Positions 48,946-58,960 of a stretch of 64,000 bases of DNA are shown here, piece by piece. Location of the stretch: assembly GCA_016703625.1 (NCBI GenBank), contig JADJBP010000011.1:101177-165176 (forward strand), written 5' to 3'. Every line of letters begins with the position of its first letter. Within the stretch, counting starts at the first letter, position 1. The position numbers were made by a program, and so were the translations under genes. The notes below the pieces were generated by a model. It worked only from the letters and a program-made list of their open reading frames with translations. It ran no database searches and was not told the DNA's origin. Source of the DNA: Chitinophagaceae bacterium (lineage in GTDB: Bacteria > Bacteroidota > Bacteroidia > Chitinophagales > Chitinophagaceae).

Positions 48946-51900
48946 TCACTTCTTTTTAATAACAAAATCAAAACACGCGATCACTTCACATTCCTTACAA
49001 TCATTATCCCGGAACGTGAATTTCACACAGATCCTTCCTTTAAGTTCACAACAGTCAATTTTTGGCGGCGGCGGTAAAATAAAGTTGATGCCGATATTGG
49101 TACCATTAGGTATATTGATCTGGCTGCCGTTATTCCATACCACTTCCCGCGGGTTTTTATAGGCGCCGGCACCGCTGCCGTTAAATAAAGGCACGGTTGT
49201 TCCGCCAAACATGGATATTAAACCGGGTGCTGCGCCGATATTTAATGCCGATGTAATACTTGCCCAGGTAAATGGCAGGTTTACACATTTCATGCACTCT
49301 TTGTCATAATTATCTGTGATGGTATAGCTTACCACATTGGCCCTTACTTCTGTAATATTGGCCAGCGCAAGTCCGTTGATGGTAAATGTTTGCGCCGCCA
49401 CCGTTGCATTGGGTATTTGCGTATGATCGTATTTAACTGTGCCTGTTTCGGCTTTTATTTCATACGGGCAGCAATCTTTTTCATCGCAAACGGTTTTGAA
49501 TTTAATGACACAACTGTCGCAGATGGTATTGCCGCACCAGCCATACATCGTTACCGTGTAAGTACCTGATTGATTGGGTATAAATGTCAATGGCAGTGTT
49601 CCGGTAATCGCAGCGCCAACCGGTGGTTGCATACTGTATGTTACGGCAGCATTGCATTTTGCATCGGCACATAGATAATTTGCGTTTACAGTTACAGGTA
49701 CCTTACATTTTACATCCAGTTGCTGCCCGCATTTGAAGGATTTTGTATTTTCATTAATAGTGACCGTTTGTTCTCCCCATTTGCTGCCTTTGCAATCGCA
49801 GTCAATACATTTCACTTCAAACTTAATGATACAACTGTCGCATATCTTATCGCCGCACCAGCCGTACATCGTTAACACATATACGCCGTTTTGTGTGGGC
49901 GTAAAGGTATACGCCGGCGGCAGGGTACCGGTAATTGGTAACCCTGTTGGCGGCTGCAAACTAAAAGTAACCTTTGGCGGACAGGCAGGATCTATGCAGA
50001 AATAATTTGCATTAAGTGTATAAGGTTTGTTGCAATCCAGTTTATAGGTCTTGTTACAGTTGAGGCTGATGGTTTTTGGATCTGTAACAACAGGAGGATT
50101 CTTGGTCTTACCAAGGGCAGGGTAATCTACCGGTAACTTATCCGTTTTTCCCGGGGTTAATGTGATCTTATCCCACTTGCTTTCTTTACAGTCGCATTTT
50201 TTACAATCAACAATGATGTCAATGATACAACTGTCGCAGATCTTATCGCCGCACCAGCCGTACATGGTAAGTATATATGTACCGGTTTGGCTGGTGGTAA
50301 ACGTAAGGGTACCCGTACCCGTGATTGCCGGACCTGTTGGCGGTTGCAGCGAATAAGTAACCTTTCCCGGGCAGCTGGTATCCTTACACACATAAGATGA
50401 ACTGATGGTATAGGTTTTATTGCAATCCAGTTTTTGGGCAACTTTGCAATTTAAAGTTATTGGGTTTCCGCCCTGCGGGACATTGGCTTTTGTTTTATTC
50501 AATGCAGGCGGCTTCTCTCCTTCAGAAACCGTAGGTTCGCCCCAATGGCGTTCCTTGCAATCGCAATGGCCGCATTTTTTAATGAATAAATTATAGGCGT
50601 TGGCTGTATCCGTGCAACCGTTATAAGTTACCACAATGGAACTATTATTCATACCATAAACCACTGGCGGCCTATTACCCAACCGGTTTAAAACCGGGCC
50701 GGTATATATCGGGCTGCCGTAATTGCCGTTCAGGAACCATTGCACGGTGTAATTCCCCGCTATTATCGGGCCACCTAACGCCAATGGTGGAACGATGGAA
50801 TCATAATCGCAAATGGTATCACATCCCACCGGGAACAGGATCGTGGAAGGCCTTGGCTGTATGATACCGGCAAATGCATTACCAAAGCATCCGTTTGCAG
50901 GATTTGTAACAGTAACCAAATACATACCGGGCAAAGAGGTACTCATTACCGGTCCTGTTGCCCCGTTATTCCATTGGTATAAATAATTGGGATTTGGCGG
51001 TGTAGCGCTGGCAGTAAATGTATGGGGCACGCCGGCACATTTTATTCCGGGTGATGTGGATACCGTAACTACAGGTGCAATGCCAACCACCACACAGAAT
51101 GTATCACAGGCAATACAGCCGGTTGAATCGGCAACGGTGATCACATAACTGTAATTACCCACAGTGTTTACTGTGATGCTGAGGTCAAATACATTGGATA
51201 ATATGGCCGGGTTCCCCTGCAGGTTCCAGGCATAGGTTGATGAAGGAATATTTACCGAATTGTATAAATAAATATTGGCGACACCACCGTTCAAACAGGC
51301 TACCGAGCTTCCTTTAATTTTGGCAACCGGTTTTGGATGATGAAATATATAAGTAAGTGCCGATTTAACTGCACAGGCCCCGCTTGCTGTATTGGCAATT
51401 ACATAATAACTGCCAACGGCACCTGTTGTGAATAAATTGGATGCCCCGCTTTGCACCAGTACATTATTGTGGTACCAGGCATACGTGGTAAAGCCTGCAC
51501 CGGTAGCTGTAATGGTTGTGGTTGCACCCGGACAGATCTTCTGTACCGGCGTAATATTTAAAACCGGTGGAGCAATCACTGAAATGGTTACTGAATCTTT
51601 TGCCTTGCAACCGAGGGCATTGCTCACAGTTAATACAATGGTGGGATTGGAAGGTGTCAATCCAAAAGCATGCGTGGTATTCTGCATGGAAGAGGTATAT
51701 CCATCACCAAAATTCCAGAGATAGTTTGACATACCACCCGGAGCATTAAACGCTATTGGCGTACCGGCACAAACAGGCGAAGGCGCCGTAAATGTGGCCG
51801 AAGGAAGTGTAACCACAACCGGCAAAGTGATGGTTGCTGTACATCCGCTGCAGCTGGAGGTAACCGTGAGCGTTACATTATAGGTGCCTGACGCACCAAC

Positions 51901-54900
51901 CGTAAGTACCGGGCTGGCGGCTACAGGATTTGAAAAGGAATAACTGCCCGGTCCTGCTGCACTCCACGCATAATTGGTAATACTGCATCCCGAAATAACA
52001 GATGACAAATTATTCAGGTAAACTTTTTCGCAGTTTACAGAAGCTCCAAAATTGGCGGCAATGGGAACCACGTAATGGATGGTATCTACCAGCCTGCAGA
52101 TATGCGGTGTAGGTGGAGGCGGGCAGTTTACATCAATATAAGCGGATACCACATAAATGCCCACGGACGTATATGTGTGTGCCGGTGTAAACCCGCCACT
52201 TGTGGTTGTGGAAAATGTTCCTCCATCGCCAAAGTTCCAGTGAATGCCTGAGTTAAAAGAATGTGGCGATGTTAAACTGTACACAGCAGAAAACTGCGGG
52301 TTATTACAGAAATTGGTTGGCGGCCCGATATTTAATGTGGCCGTAAATGGGGCTGCATCAGCAACAGGGTCATTTTCTGAAGGGCCCGCTTTATCCATAT
52401 TGTTATTGAACTGCGGGGGCAGGAATGAAAAATCACAACCCGGCGCCGGGTTACAGGTAACCGTATCAATTTTTATGGAATTGGATGTATCCTTACAATT
52501 ACCGCAACTTACCACCTGGTAATAATTGCCCACCGTAGTTACATTGAGTGGTGTATTTACTGCAGACGGGCCTCCCAGGGGCAGGTTATTTTTAAACCAC
52601 TGGAACATACAGGCGCCGCCGGCAGCTGAAAATAAAGTAAGGTTGATGGGTTCTCCGACACAATATATCCGTTTATTGTTTGCCGTTATAGACACATTCG
52701 GAATATATTCCCTGGGAATAAAAATGCCGCCATAGCCGCTGCATTGTGAAGGGCATTTTACTTCATAATATCCATAGGTTATGGCCACATAGGTTGGAGA
52801 CGTAGCGCCACTTATGGCCACCCCGTTCAAATACCACTGGTAGCAGGGCAATGCCGGGCTAACGGAGAGGGTTACACCGGGCAGGGTGCACAGGCTGCCG
52901 GATCGTGTTATGGTAATATTGGGTGGTGTGTTTATGGTAACCGGGTAATTAACTGCTGCATAATTACAGATCACCACATTTACACTTGCGCTGCTGGCTC
53001 CCGGCGATACAGTACCATGCCATAAAACTGAAATTTGGTTTGTGCCCTGTCCGCCCATGATGGTTCCGGCTGCTGCCGGTGAAATTGACCAGGTATAACT
53101 GCCGGCCGGTAAGCCGCCTGTTGCAGTATAGAACGGGTTAGGGCTTTGGTCACGGCAAACAGTAGACGTACCCGAAATGGTTACCGGTGGTACATTATTG
53201 ATGGGGGATAACAGTTTTGTACCGGTACATCCATTCACTGTTTGTGAAACAGATAAAGAATGCGGACCTGTTAAATTCCACTGTACGATCACCGAATCAT
53301 TATTGACGCCCATCTGTGAAATGACGGTTCCGTTTACTGACGGGGTCCATACAAACGGGCCGGTCATATTACTGCTAACGCTGTATGTATAATAGGAACC
53401 CGGGCAAATGGATGCCGGGCCAATAATATTATTTAATACCGGGGTTGGGTTAACAACCACATTAATTATGGCATTGGGATTACAGTATAGACCAGCATTG
53501 GCTGCTGTAGCTGTAATGGTATAATTACCGGCAGTTGTCCAGTTTACAGAGATCCCCGGAACATTGGTCATGGATCCTCCTACTGTATACCCGGTTAACG
53601 GGAAGATGGTCCAGTTTGCAAGGCCTCCTCCTGTAACACTGTAATAGCCAGCATTGCCCGTACAAACAGGTGATGGCCCGGTTGCCATAAACCTGTTTCT
53701 CACTTTTATTATTTTGGTTGAAGTGCCGCTGCAACCCGAATAAGGATTGTTATAACTACAGGTAACAGTTGCATTGCCTGCCGGTCCGCTCCACAGCACA
53801 TTGATCGTTGGCGTATTCAGATTGGGGCCAACAATGGTGCCGCCTCCACCGCTAACGGTCCAGGTATAAAAAGTACCCGGCATTGCCGGCAGTGCATACG
53901 TGCCTGTTGCACCTACACATACGGTGTCGGGGCCGCTGATGGGCATATTGTTCCATAAAACCGGAACAATTAATGTTGCTGCATTGCCGCAAATTCCACC
54001 GCAACCGGTGGTAACAGAAACTGATGCAGGAAAATTGACCGGTGGTGTTGCATTCCACTGTACGGTAATGCAGTTGCCAGTGTTGTTGATGATGATGCCG
54101 CCATTAACGGTCCAGTTAAAAGGTGCGCAGCCGGTGGTAACACAATAGGTTGAGGTATCGCCGGGACAAAGCATCTGTTTACAGCCCGGAACAATTTTCG
54201 GGCCGGTGCCTGCGAGTACCGTGATAACCACGGTGGCCGTATCGGTACAGCCGCACCTGCTTTCCCCTGCAGGGCCTCCGGTTCCCCCGCCTCCATTCGA
54301 CACCGTTAGTAATACGGTGTAAGTGCCGGGGGTTGTATAAACATGCGGCGGGGGGTTTTGTACATTCGATCCGGATCCATCCCCGAAATCCCATATATAA
54401 CTGTTGGCCCCAAGCGAAGTACTGGAAAAAGTGATGGGTGTGCTGTTTGCGCAAACCGTTGTTGACGGAGCTGTTGTAAAAGAAGCAACCGGCGAATTGA
54501 GTAAACATACTTTGCGGGTAATGGTATCCCTGCAGTTGCCGCTGGCATCGGTAATAATAACCTGTATCAATCCTTCTGTTCCGCTGCCCCAGGTGATCAC
54601 TTTAGGGTTGCCGGTTGACAGGGCCGGTGTTCCGCCAACCACTGTCCAGGTAAATGAAAAACCGGGCAGGTTGGGGAAAATATAATAGGTCTGCGCCGAA
54701 TTTTTACATGCAGTAATGGTTTGTATGGAAGGCCCCGCGCCGCCCGGGTTTCCGCCCCCCTGGTGCGGATCCTTAAAACAGGTACTGTCGCCGGGACAGG
54801 GCATGATATCGCCCATTTGTTTAAGCACAAAATTGGGGCAACAGTTATTTACCTGCGAAAAAGAATTGGCTGTTACAAAAAGTATTGTCAGTATAATTAA

Positions 54901-54912
54901 TATTTTCTTCAT
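48946..54912 (-). CDS. Giant PKD-domain secreted protein with CDCK modules
   Basis: The protein has 1,988 residues with a signal peptide (TANSFS-Q). Clear PKD signatures are YIWDFGDGSGS near 173, IHWNFGDGGTF near 895 and YLWNFGDGYTS near 1065. Ig-like segments with CAG, CPG and WTVSGG cores fill the rest. At about 1450-1815 there are three tandem cysteine-rich modules of about 120 residues. Each begins CDCK and holds LDCNKTYT or a variant, and MYGWCGDKICDSCI. The last 170 residues are another cysteine-rich module. No T9SS C-terminal domain is obvious. The reading frame of almost 6 kb is free of breaks. It may be surface exposed and adhesive; the neighbours are TANFOR-like proteins and a barrel. 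Confidence 0.85.
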   Translation of the reverse strand: MKKILIILTILFVTANSFSQVNNCCPNFVLKQMGDIMPCPGDSTCFKDPHQGGGNPGGAGPSIQTITACKNSAQTYYIFPNLPGFSFTWTVVGGTPALSTGNPKVITWGSGTEGLIQVIITDASGNCRDTITRKVCLLNSPVASFTTAPSTTVCANSTPITFSSTSLGANSYIWDFGDGSGSNVQNPPPHVYTTPGTYTVLLTVSNGGGGTGGPAGESRCGCTDTATVVITVLAGTGPKIVPGCKQMLCPGDTSTYCVTTGCAPFNWTVNGGIIINNTGNCITVQWNATPPVNFPASVSVTTGCGGICGNAATLIVPVLWNNMPISGPDTVCVGATGTYALPAMPGTFYTWTVSGGGGTIVGPNLNTPTINVLWSGPAGNATVTCSYNNPYSGCSGTSTKIIKVRNRFMATGPSPVCTGNAGYYSVTGGGLANWTIFPLTGYTVGGSMTNVPGISVNWTTAGNYTITATAANAGLYCNPNAIINVVVNPTPVLNNIIGPASICPGSYYTYSVSSNMTGPFVWTPSVNGTVISQMGVNNDSVIVQWNLTGPHSLSVSQTVNGCTGTKLLSPINNVPPVTISGTSTVCRDQSPNPFYTATGGLPAGSYTWSISPAAAGTIMGGQGTNQISVLWHGTVSPGASSASVNVVICNYAAVNYPVTINTPPNITITRSGSLCTLPGVTLSVSPALPCYQWYLNGVAISGATSPTYVAITYGYYEVKCPSQCSGYGGIFIPREYIPNVSITANNKRIYCVGEPINLTLFSAAGGACMFQWFKNNLPLGGPSAVNTPLNVTTVGNYYQVVSCGNCKDTSNSIKIDTVTCNPAPGCDFSFLPPQFNNNMDKAGPSENDPVADAAPFTATLNIGPPTNFCNNPQFSAVYSLTSPHSFNSGIHWNFGDGGTFSTTTSGGFTPAHTYTSVGIYVVSAYIDVNCPPPPTPHICRLVDTIHYVVPIAANFGASVNCEKVYLNNLSSVISGCSITNYAWSAAGPGSYSFSNPVAASPVLTVGASGTYNVTLTVTSSCSGCTATITLPVVVTLPSATFTAPSPVCAGTPIAFNAPGGMSNYLWNFGDGYTSSMQNTTHAFGLTPSNPTIVLTVSNALGCKAKDSVTISVIAPPVLNITPVQKICPGATTTITATGAGFTTYAWYHNNVLVQSGASNLFTTGAVGSYYVIANTASGACAVKSALTYIFHHPKPVAKIKGSSVACLNGGVANIYLYNSVNIPSSTYAWNLQGNPAILSNVFDLSITVNTVGNYSYVITVADSTGCIACDTFCVVVGIAPVVTVSTSPGIKCAGVPHTFTASATPPNPNYLYQWNNGATGPVMSTSLPGMYLVTVTNPANGCFGNAFAGIIQPRPSTILFPVGCDTICDYDSIVPPLALGGPIIAGNYTVQWFLNGNYGSPIYTGPVLNRLGNRPPVVYGMNNSSIVVTYNGCTDTANAYNLFIKKCGHCDCKERHWGEPTVSEGEKPPALNKTKANVPQGGNPITLNCKVAQKLDCNKTYTISSSYVCKDTSCPGKVTYSLQPPTGPAITGTGTLTFTTSQTGTYILTMYGWCGDKICDSCIIDIIVDCKKCDCKESKWDKITLTPGKTDKLPVDYPALGKTKNPPVVTDPKTISLNCNKTYKLDCNKPYTLNANYFCIDPACPPKVTFSLQPPTGLPITGTLPPAYTFTPTQNGVYVLTMYGWCGDKICDSCIIKFEVKCIDCDCKGSKWGEQTVTINENTKSFKCGQQLDVKCKVPVTVNANYLCADAKCNAAVTYSMQPPVGAAITGTLPLTFIPNQSGTYTVTMYGWCGNTICDSCVIKFKTVCDEKDCCPYEIKAETGTVKYDHTQIPNATVAAQTFTINGLALANITEVRANVVSYTITDNYDKECMKCVNLPFTWASITSALNIGAAPGLISMFGGTTVPLFNGSGAGAYKNPREVVWNNGSQINIPNGTNIGINFILPPPPKIDCCELKGRICVKFTFRDNDCKECEVIACFDFVIKKK

Positions 54913-54918
54913 GGCAGT

Positions 54919-56502
54919 TTATTTGGAGTTTTTATCAGGGTTTGCTTTTTCACATCCTTCTTTTCGCTTTTCGTAACATACCAGTTTGTTACAGGTAGTA
55001 CAATCGGTAAACTCTATCTTATATCGTATACACCACCTGAAGACAGCGCTGCAGCAGGGCGTGAGTTGCGGGGTTGTTATGTTTATATTCAGCGTTTGCT
55101 GCGGGCCGTTCCATTGCTGGCTGTTGTTGCCGTTGGTAAAATGCCCGTATGCAGCTGCGTCTTTATTGCAGGGGATGCACAGGTCATTTTCCGGAACCAT
55201 TTCAAAATACACCAGGTCGGCTGTTATACTCTTAATGGTCTTTGCCGGTGTAGTGGTAACCGTTATGGGCTGGTTAAATGCAATGGTATTGTTGCCGGTG
55301 GAAATATTTCCCGGCGCCGGTGCATTTAAAATAAATTTCTTTTCATCACAGGCATCACAGCGGCAATGCAGGGTATCCCAGGCGGTTTCATTGTTGATAT
55401 TATCCGGGTCGGTTGGCCAAATGGTTTCCACCAGGAACTTGATCGTCTTCATACTATCCACACAATTGATGGAAGCGGTAAATGCCTGCGATGCATTGGC
55501 ATTGATGGTAAAAGGAATGGGCGGTACAGTTGGCGATAACGTGGTAAGCGGCCCGGTTCCGTTAACCCGGTATTTGATCGAGGTAACCTGTGCCTGGTTT
55601 GTTGGATGCAGGTTACTCACTTTAACATACACTGTTTGTTTGCCGTTGATGCAACAACCCACATGCACACTGTCGATCTTTGTATTGATATTATCATCCA
55701 GGATTTTAAAAGTAAAGGGCTCGCCGGTTCCGTTGTTGCGGCCCATGGGTTTTCCTTCGCGGTTAACGGCCTGAACGGTCCAGATAAAATCGCAGAGGTA
55801 TGGCGGTTTGCAGGGGCCGGTATATAAATTAGTAACCACGGCCTGGGTAAGGTTCTCTACCTCTTTTGTAATAATGGGCTGGTTTGCCCGCATGGCCTGC
55901 ATTCCATTCTGCCCTTGCATCAGTTGCCAAACCTTTAACCGGTAGGTAACCGGTTCTGTTGGTTTGGGTACAAGGGGCGTCCACCTGAACATCACCGGTT
56001 TCAGCATATCTTTTTTGAGGAACCTTTTACCGTTTTCCGGAGTTATAAGAGTTGGCGGAGCAAAATCTGTTTCTTTGGGTGTTTCAATTTTAAATACTTT
56101 ACATACTTCGTTGCTGATCTCTTTGCGCTCCATAAAGAACTGGGCACAAATGGTATAGTCGCCGTCTTTGAGGTCGCGGCAGCCCGAAAAGGCGCCCAGC
56201 AGTTCACCGGCAGAAAAAGTGCGGGTGGTAAAATTATCAACCGGTATACCTCCTGTACTGTTGTTGCTGCAAATGACGGCGCCGCCGGATCGGATCTGGA
56301 GTACCAGGCGAATCCCGTTAAAGCGCACTCCCGGCGGCATTTGTGCTACCAGCAGCAGCGATCCCGGGGTATTTCCCCAGCTATCAATAACAGCCGGCAG
56401 CCTGTTCTTTACGGTAAAATTTACAATTTTTATCTGTGGGGCCTGGCTATAGGATACAGCACAGAGGAATGCTGTAAAAAGCAACAGGAGTAGTTTTTTC
56501 AT
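54919..56502 (-). CDS. Secreted TANFOR-like protein with cysteine-rich tail
   Basis: Starting at MKKLLLLLFTAFLCAVSYSQ, the protein has 527 residues. The first 140 residues (PQIKIVNFTVKNRLPAVIDS, DLKDGDYTICAQFFMERKEI) look like a TANFOR domain. Residues 165-280 form the same fibronectin-like module as the 45-46 kb protein: MFRWTPLVPKPTEPVTYRLK, QAMRANQPIITKE, FIWTVQAVNREGKP. The C-terminal half has cysteine pairs (HVGCCINGKQ, CRCDACDEKK, LCIPCNKDA, TDCTTCNKLVCYE), like the PKD protein's tail. It is the first gene of the four-gene locus and ends 6 bp before the PKD gene. The function is unknown. Confidence 0.75.
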   Translation of the reverse strand: MKKLLLLLFTAFLCAVSYSQAPQIKIVNFTVKNRLPAVIDSWGNTPGSLLLVAQMPPGVRFNGIRLVLQIRSGGAVICSNNSTGGIPVDNFTTRTFSAGELLGAFSGCRDLKDGDYTICAQFFMERKEISNEVCKVFKIETPKETDFAPPTLITPENGKRFLKKDMLKPVMFRWTPLVPKPTEPVTYRLKVWQLMQGQNGMQAMRANQPIITKEVENLTQAVVTNLYTGPCKPPYLCDFIWTVQAVNREGKPMGRNNGTGEPFTFKILDDNINTKIDSVHVGCCINGKQTVYVKVSNLHPTNQAQVTSIKYRVNGTGPLTTLSPTVPPIPFTINANASQAFTASINCVDSMKTIKFLVETIWPTDPDNINNETAWDTLHCRCDACDEKKFILNAPAPGNISTGNNTIAFNQPITVTTTPAKTIKSITADLVYFEMVPENDLCIPCNKDAAAYGHFTNGNNSQQWNGPQQTLNINITTPQLTPCCSAVFRWCIRYKIEFTDCTTCNKLVCYEKRKEGCEKANPDKNSK

Positions 56503-56757
56503 AAATATAAATTTTGGTAACACGGGCCTTGCCGGGGCCTTGTCAATAACAATGTAACCTTATTTAATATTGTGTGCAAAGAAAACTTGTTAAGCCATGT
56601 GGATACAGTTTACCCCGGGCGGCAAACCTGTTTTTACCTGCAACACGGTTATTAATCACTAACTTGTTTTTACTGCCCGTTACCGGTTAAAATGCTTTAA
56701 AATAAGCCCTTCCGGAAATTGTTTAAAAATAGCCCGTACATTTAGCCCTGTTAATTT

Positions 56758-56765
56758 TATATTTG
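56758..56765 (+). promoter_or_regulatory. Candidate -7 promoter box of dnaN
   Basis: TATATTTG matches TAnnTTTG and lies 21 bases before the dnaN ATG. It is the best promoter candidate in the 284-bp gap between the surface-protein locus and dnaN. No clear -33 box is present. Confidence 0.45.
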
Positions 56766-56786
56766 CCATCTAAAGAAATCATAATT

Positions 56787-57902
56787 ATGAAGTTCATCGT
56801 TTCCTCTTCGGCCCTGCTAAAGCAGTTACAACAGATCAGCGGCGTTATTAATGCCAATACCGTTTTACCCATACTGGAAGATTTTTTGTTTGAAATTGAA
56901 AAGAATAAACTGACCGTGGTTGCCACCGACCTTGAAACAGTTATGAAAGTTCATCTTGACATTGAAGCAAAGGACCGAGGTAAAGTATGTATCCCTGCAA
57001 AAATATTACTCGACTCTTTAAAGAATATTGCCGAGCAGCCACTCACTTTTAATATTGATGACAAATTTGCGGTAGAGATCACCAGCGATAACGGTAAGTA
57101 TAAAGTGATGGGCGAAACGCCGGATAATTTCCCCAAAGAACCTGCAGCAGATGATGCCAATGCATTTACCATGAGTTCTTCGGCACTGGTCACTGCCATC
57201 AACAAGGCTTTGTTTGCGGTTAGCAATGATGACCTTCGCCCGGCCATGACGGGTGTGTTCTTTGAACTGGATAAAAAATCGATCACTTTTGTGGCAACAG
57301 ATGCCCACCGCCTGGTTCGTTATACCCGCAACGATGTTAGCTGCCCGAAAAAAGATTCCTTCATCGTTCCCAAAAAACCATTGAACCTGTTAAAAAGCGC
57401 TTTGCCTGATAATGATGATGAGCTGAACATTTCTTATAACAGCAATCATTTATTTGTAAAACATGGCGGCACCGAACTGGTATGCCGGTTGATAGATGCC
57501 CGTTTCCCCGATTATAAAGTGGTGATACCGGTCGACAACCCGTATAAGATGACCGTTAACAAGCAGGATTTTCAAAATGCATTGCGCCGTGTAAGTGTGT
57601 TCAGTAATAAAAGCACCAACCAGGTAGCATTAACCATCAGTGGCAGCGAACTGCAACTGGCTGCACAGGATGTTGATTTTAGTTTTGAAGGCAATGAGCG
57701 GATGGATTGCCAGTATGATGGCGAAGACCTTCAAATTGCTTTCAATGCAAAATTTTTAATTGAGATGCTGGGTGGTGCCGATACCGGCGATATCAATATG
57801 GAACTGAGTACACCCACCAAGGCCGGCATCATTAAACCAACCGAGCAGGGCGAAGGAGAAGAGTTGCTGATGCTGGTGATGCCGTTGATGTTGAATAATT
57901 AA
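56787..57902 (+). CDS. dnaN: DNA polymerase III subunit beta (sliding clamp)
   Basis: The beta clamp is a ring dimer that tethers DNA polymerase III. The protein has 371 residues in three similar domains. Landmarks are MKFIVSSSALLKQLQQISGV, LPILEDFLFEIEKNKLTVVA, then FVATDAHRLVRY (hydrophobic cleft region), and GEELLMLVMPLM at the C-terminus. The ATG chosen gives the canonical MKFIVS start, preferred over the upstream TTG. The frame is intact. dnaA and recF are not adjacent, as is common in Bacteroidota. A strong intrinsic terminator follows. Confidence 0.96.
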   Translation: MKFIVSSSALLKQLQQISGVINANTVLPILEDFLFEIEKNKLTVVATDLETVMKVHLDIEAKDRGKVCIPAKILLDSLKNIAEQPLTFNIDDKFAVEITSDNGKYKVMGETPDNFPKEPAADDANAFTMSSSALVTAINKALFAVSNDDLRPAMTGVFFELDKKSITFVATDAHRLVRYTRNDVSCPKKDSFIVPKKPLNLLKSALPDNDDELNISYNSNHLFVKHGGTELVCRLIDARFPDYKVVIPVDNPYKMTVNKQDFQNALRRVSVFSNKSTNQVALTISGSELQLAAQDVDFSFEGNERMDCQYDGEDLQIAFNAKFLIEMLGGADTGDINMELSTPTKAGIIKPTEQGEGEELLMLVMPLMLNN

Positions 57903-57940
57903 ACGCAGATTTATTTGATTGACCAGATCTCGCAGATATT

Positions 57941-57969
57941 AACCGAAGCAATTGCTTCGGTTTTTTTTT
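57941..57969 (+). terminator. Intrinsic terminator of dnaN
   Basis: AACCGAAGCAATTGCTTCGG is followed by nine T bases. The stem is a perfect palindrome of 22 bases counting the first two T, with the transcript ending in U. It lies 40 bp after the dnaN stop and is the clearest intrinsic terminator in the window. Confidence 0.9.
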
Positions 57970-58049
57970 GCCCTGTTTTTGGTATAGAACCAACCATTCC
58001 TTTTTTATTAAGTAATTTTAGACATCATTTCACCTAAAACCTGCCTGCC

Positions 58050-58955
58050 ATGTTTTTAATCATAATAGGAATATTGATCCTGGTTGCTACCATGATCGCA
58101 TTAAAAGACAATCCTGCCCTGGCAAAATTCAGGTCTGTGGGCCGCATTGTTGGTTTCCTTTTTATTTTACTGGGTATTATCACATCCAGTGTAAAGCAGA
58201 TAGACCCGGGAGAAGTGGGTATAAAAATATTGTTCGGAAATATTCAGCAGGATGTGCTTGGGAGCGGGCTTCATTTTGTAAATCCATTACTGGAAATAAA
58301 AAAGATGGATGTAAAAACGCAGAACTATACCATGACGGGTGTAAATGATGAAGGAAGCCAGTCGGCCGATGATGCTATCCGCGTATTAACCAGCGACGGC
58401 CTGGAAGTAACCATTGACCTGACCGTATTGTACAGGCTGATCGGCGCTGATGCGCCACGGTTATTAAGAGAAACGGGGGATGATTACCGGGATAAGATCG
58501 TGCGGCCCATTACCCGAACAAAGATCCGCGACAATGCCGTGTATTACCAGGCGGTTGACCTGTTTGGCAGTAAGCGTGATGTTTTTCAGCAGCGCATTTA
58601 TAAAAGTATTGAAGAGGATTTTAAAAAACGCGGGTTGATGCTGGAGCAGTTGCTGGTACGAAATATCACGCTGCCCAATTCGGTAAAGGCATCCATCGAA
58701 TCAAAAATAAATGCAGAGCAAGACGCCAAAAAAATGGAGTTCGTTTTGTTAAAGGAAAAGCAGGAGGCCGAGCGTAAAAGAGTGGAGGCGCAGGGTATTG
58801 CCGATTACCAGCGGATCATCAATACCGGTCTTACTGATCAGCAATTGCAGTACGAACAGATCAAGGCCATGAAAGAACTGGCATTGAGTACCAACGCAAA
58901 AGTTATTGTAATGGGCAAAGGAAACACGCCGATCATTATTGACGGCAAACAATAA
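58050..58955 (+). CDS. Prohibitin family (SPFH domain) membrane protein
   Basis: The protein has 301 residues. An N-terminal pair of hydrophobic segments (MFLIIIGILILVATMIALKD, GFLFILLGIITSSVKQID) is followed by the SPFH domain: PGEVGIKILFGNIQQDVLGS, then VLTSDGLEVTIDLTVLYRLI. The C-terminal part is a long charged helix (KMEFVLLKEKQEAERKRVEA) that forms oligomers in this family. SPFH proteins build membrane microdomain scaffolds and can regulate membrane proteases. The frame is intact. The DUF2007 gene follows 5 bp later, so they are co-transcribed. Confidence 0.9.
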   Translation: MFLIIIGILILVATMIALKDNPALAKFRSVGRIVGFLFILLGIITSSVKQIDPGEVGIKILFGNIQQDVLGSGLHFVNPLLEIKKMDVKTQNYTMTGVNDEGSQSADDAIRVLTSDGLEVTIDLTVLYRLIGADAPRLLRETGDDYRDKIVRPITRTKIRDNAVYYQAVDLFGSKRDVFQQRIYKSIEEDFKKRGLMLEQLLVRNITLPNSVKASIESKINAEQDAKKMEFVLLKEKQEAERKRVEAQGIADYQRIINTGLTDQQLQYEQIKAMKELALSTNAKVIVMGKGNTPIIIDGKQ

Positions 58956-58960
58956 TAAGT

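Noticed and set aside
56503..56786. Replication origin near dnaN
   Set aside because: No cluster of DnaA boxes is present, and dnaA is not adjacent.
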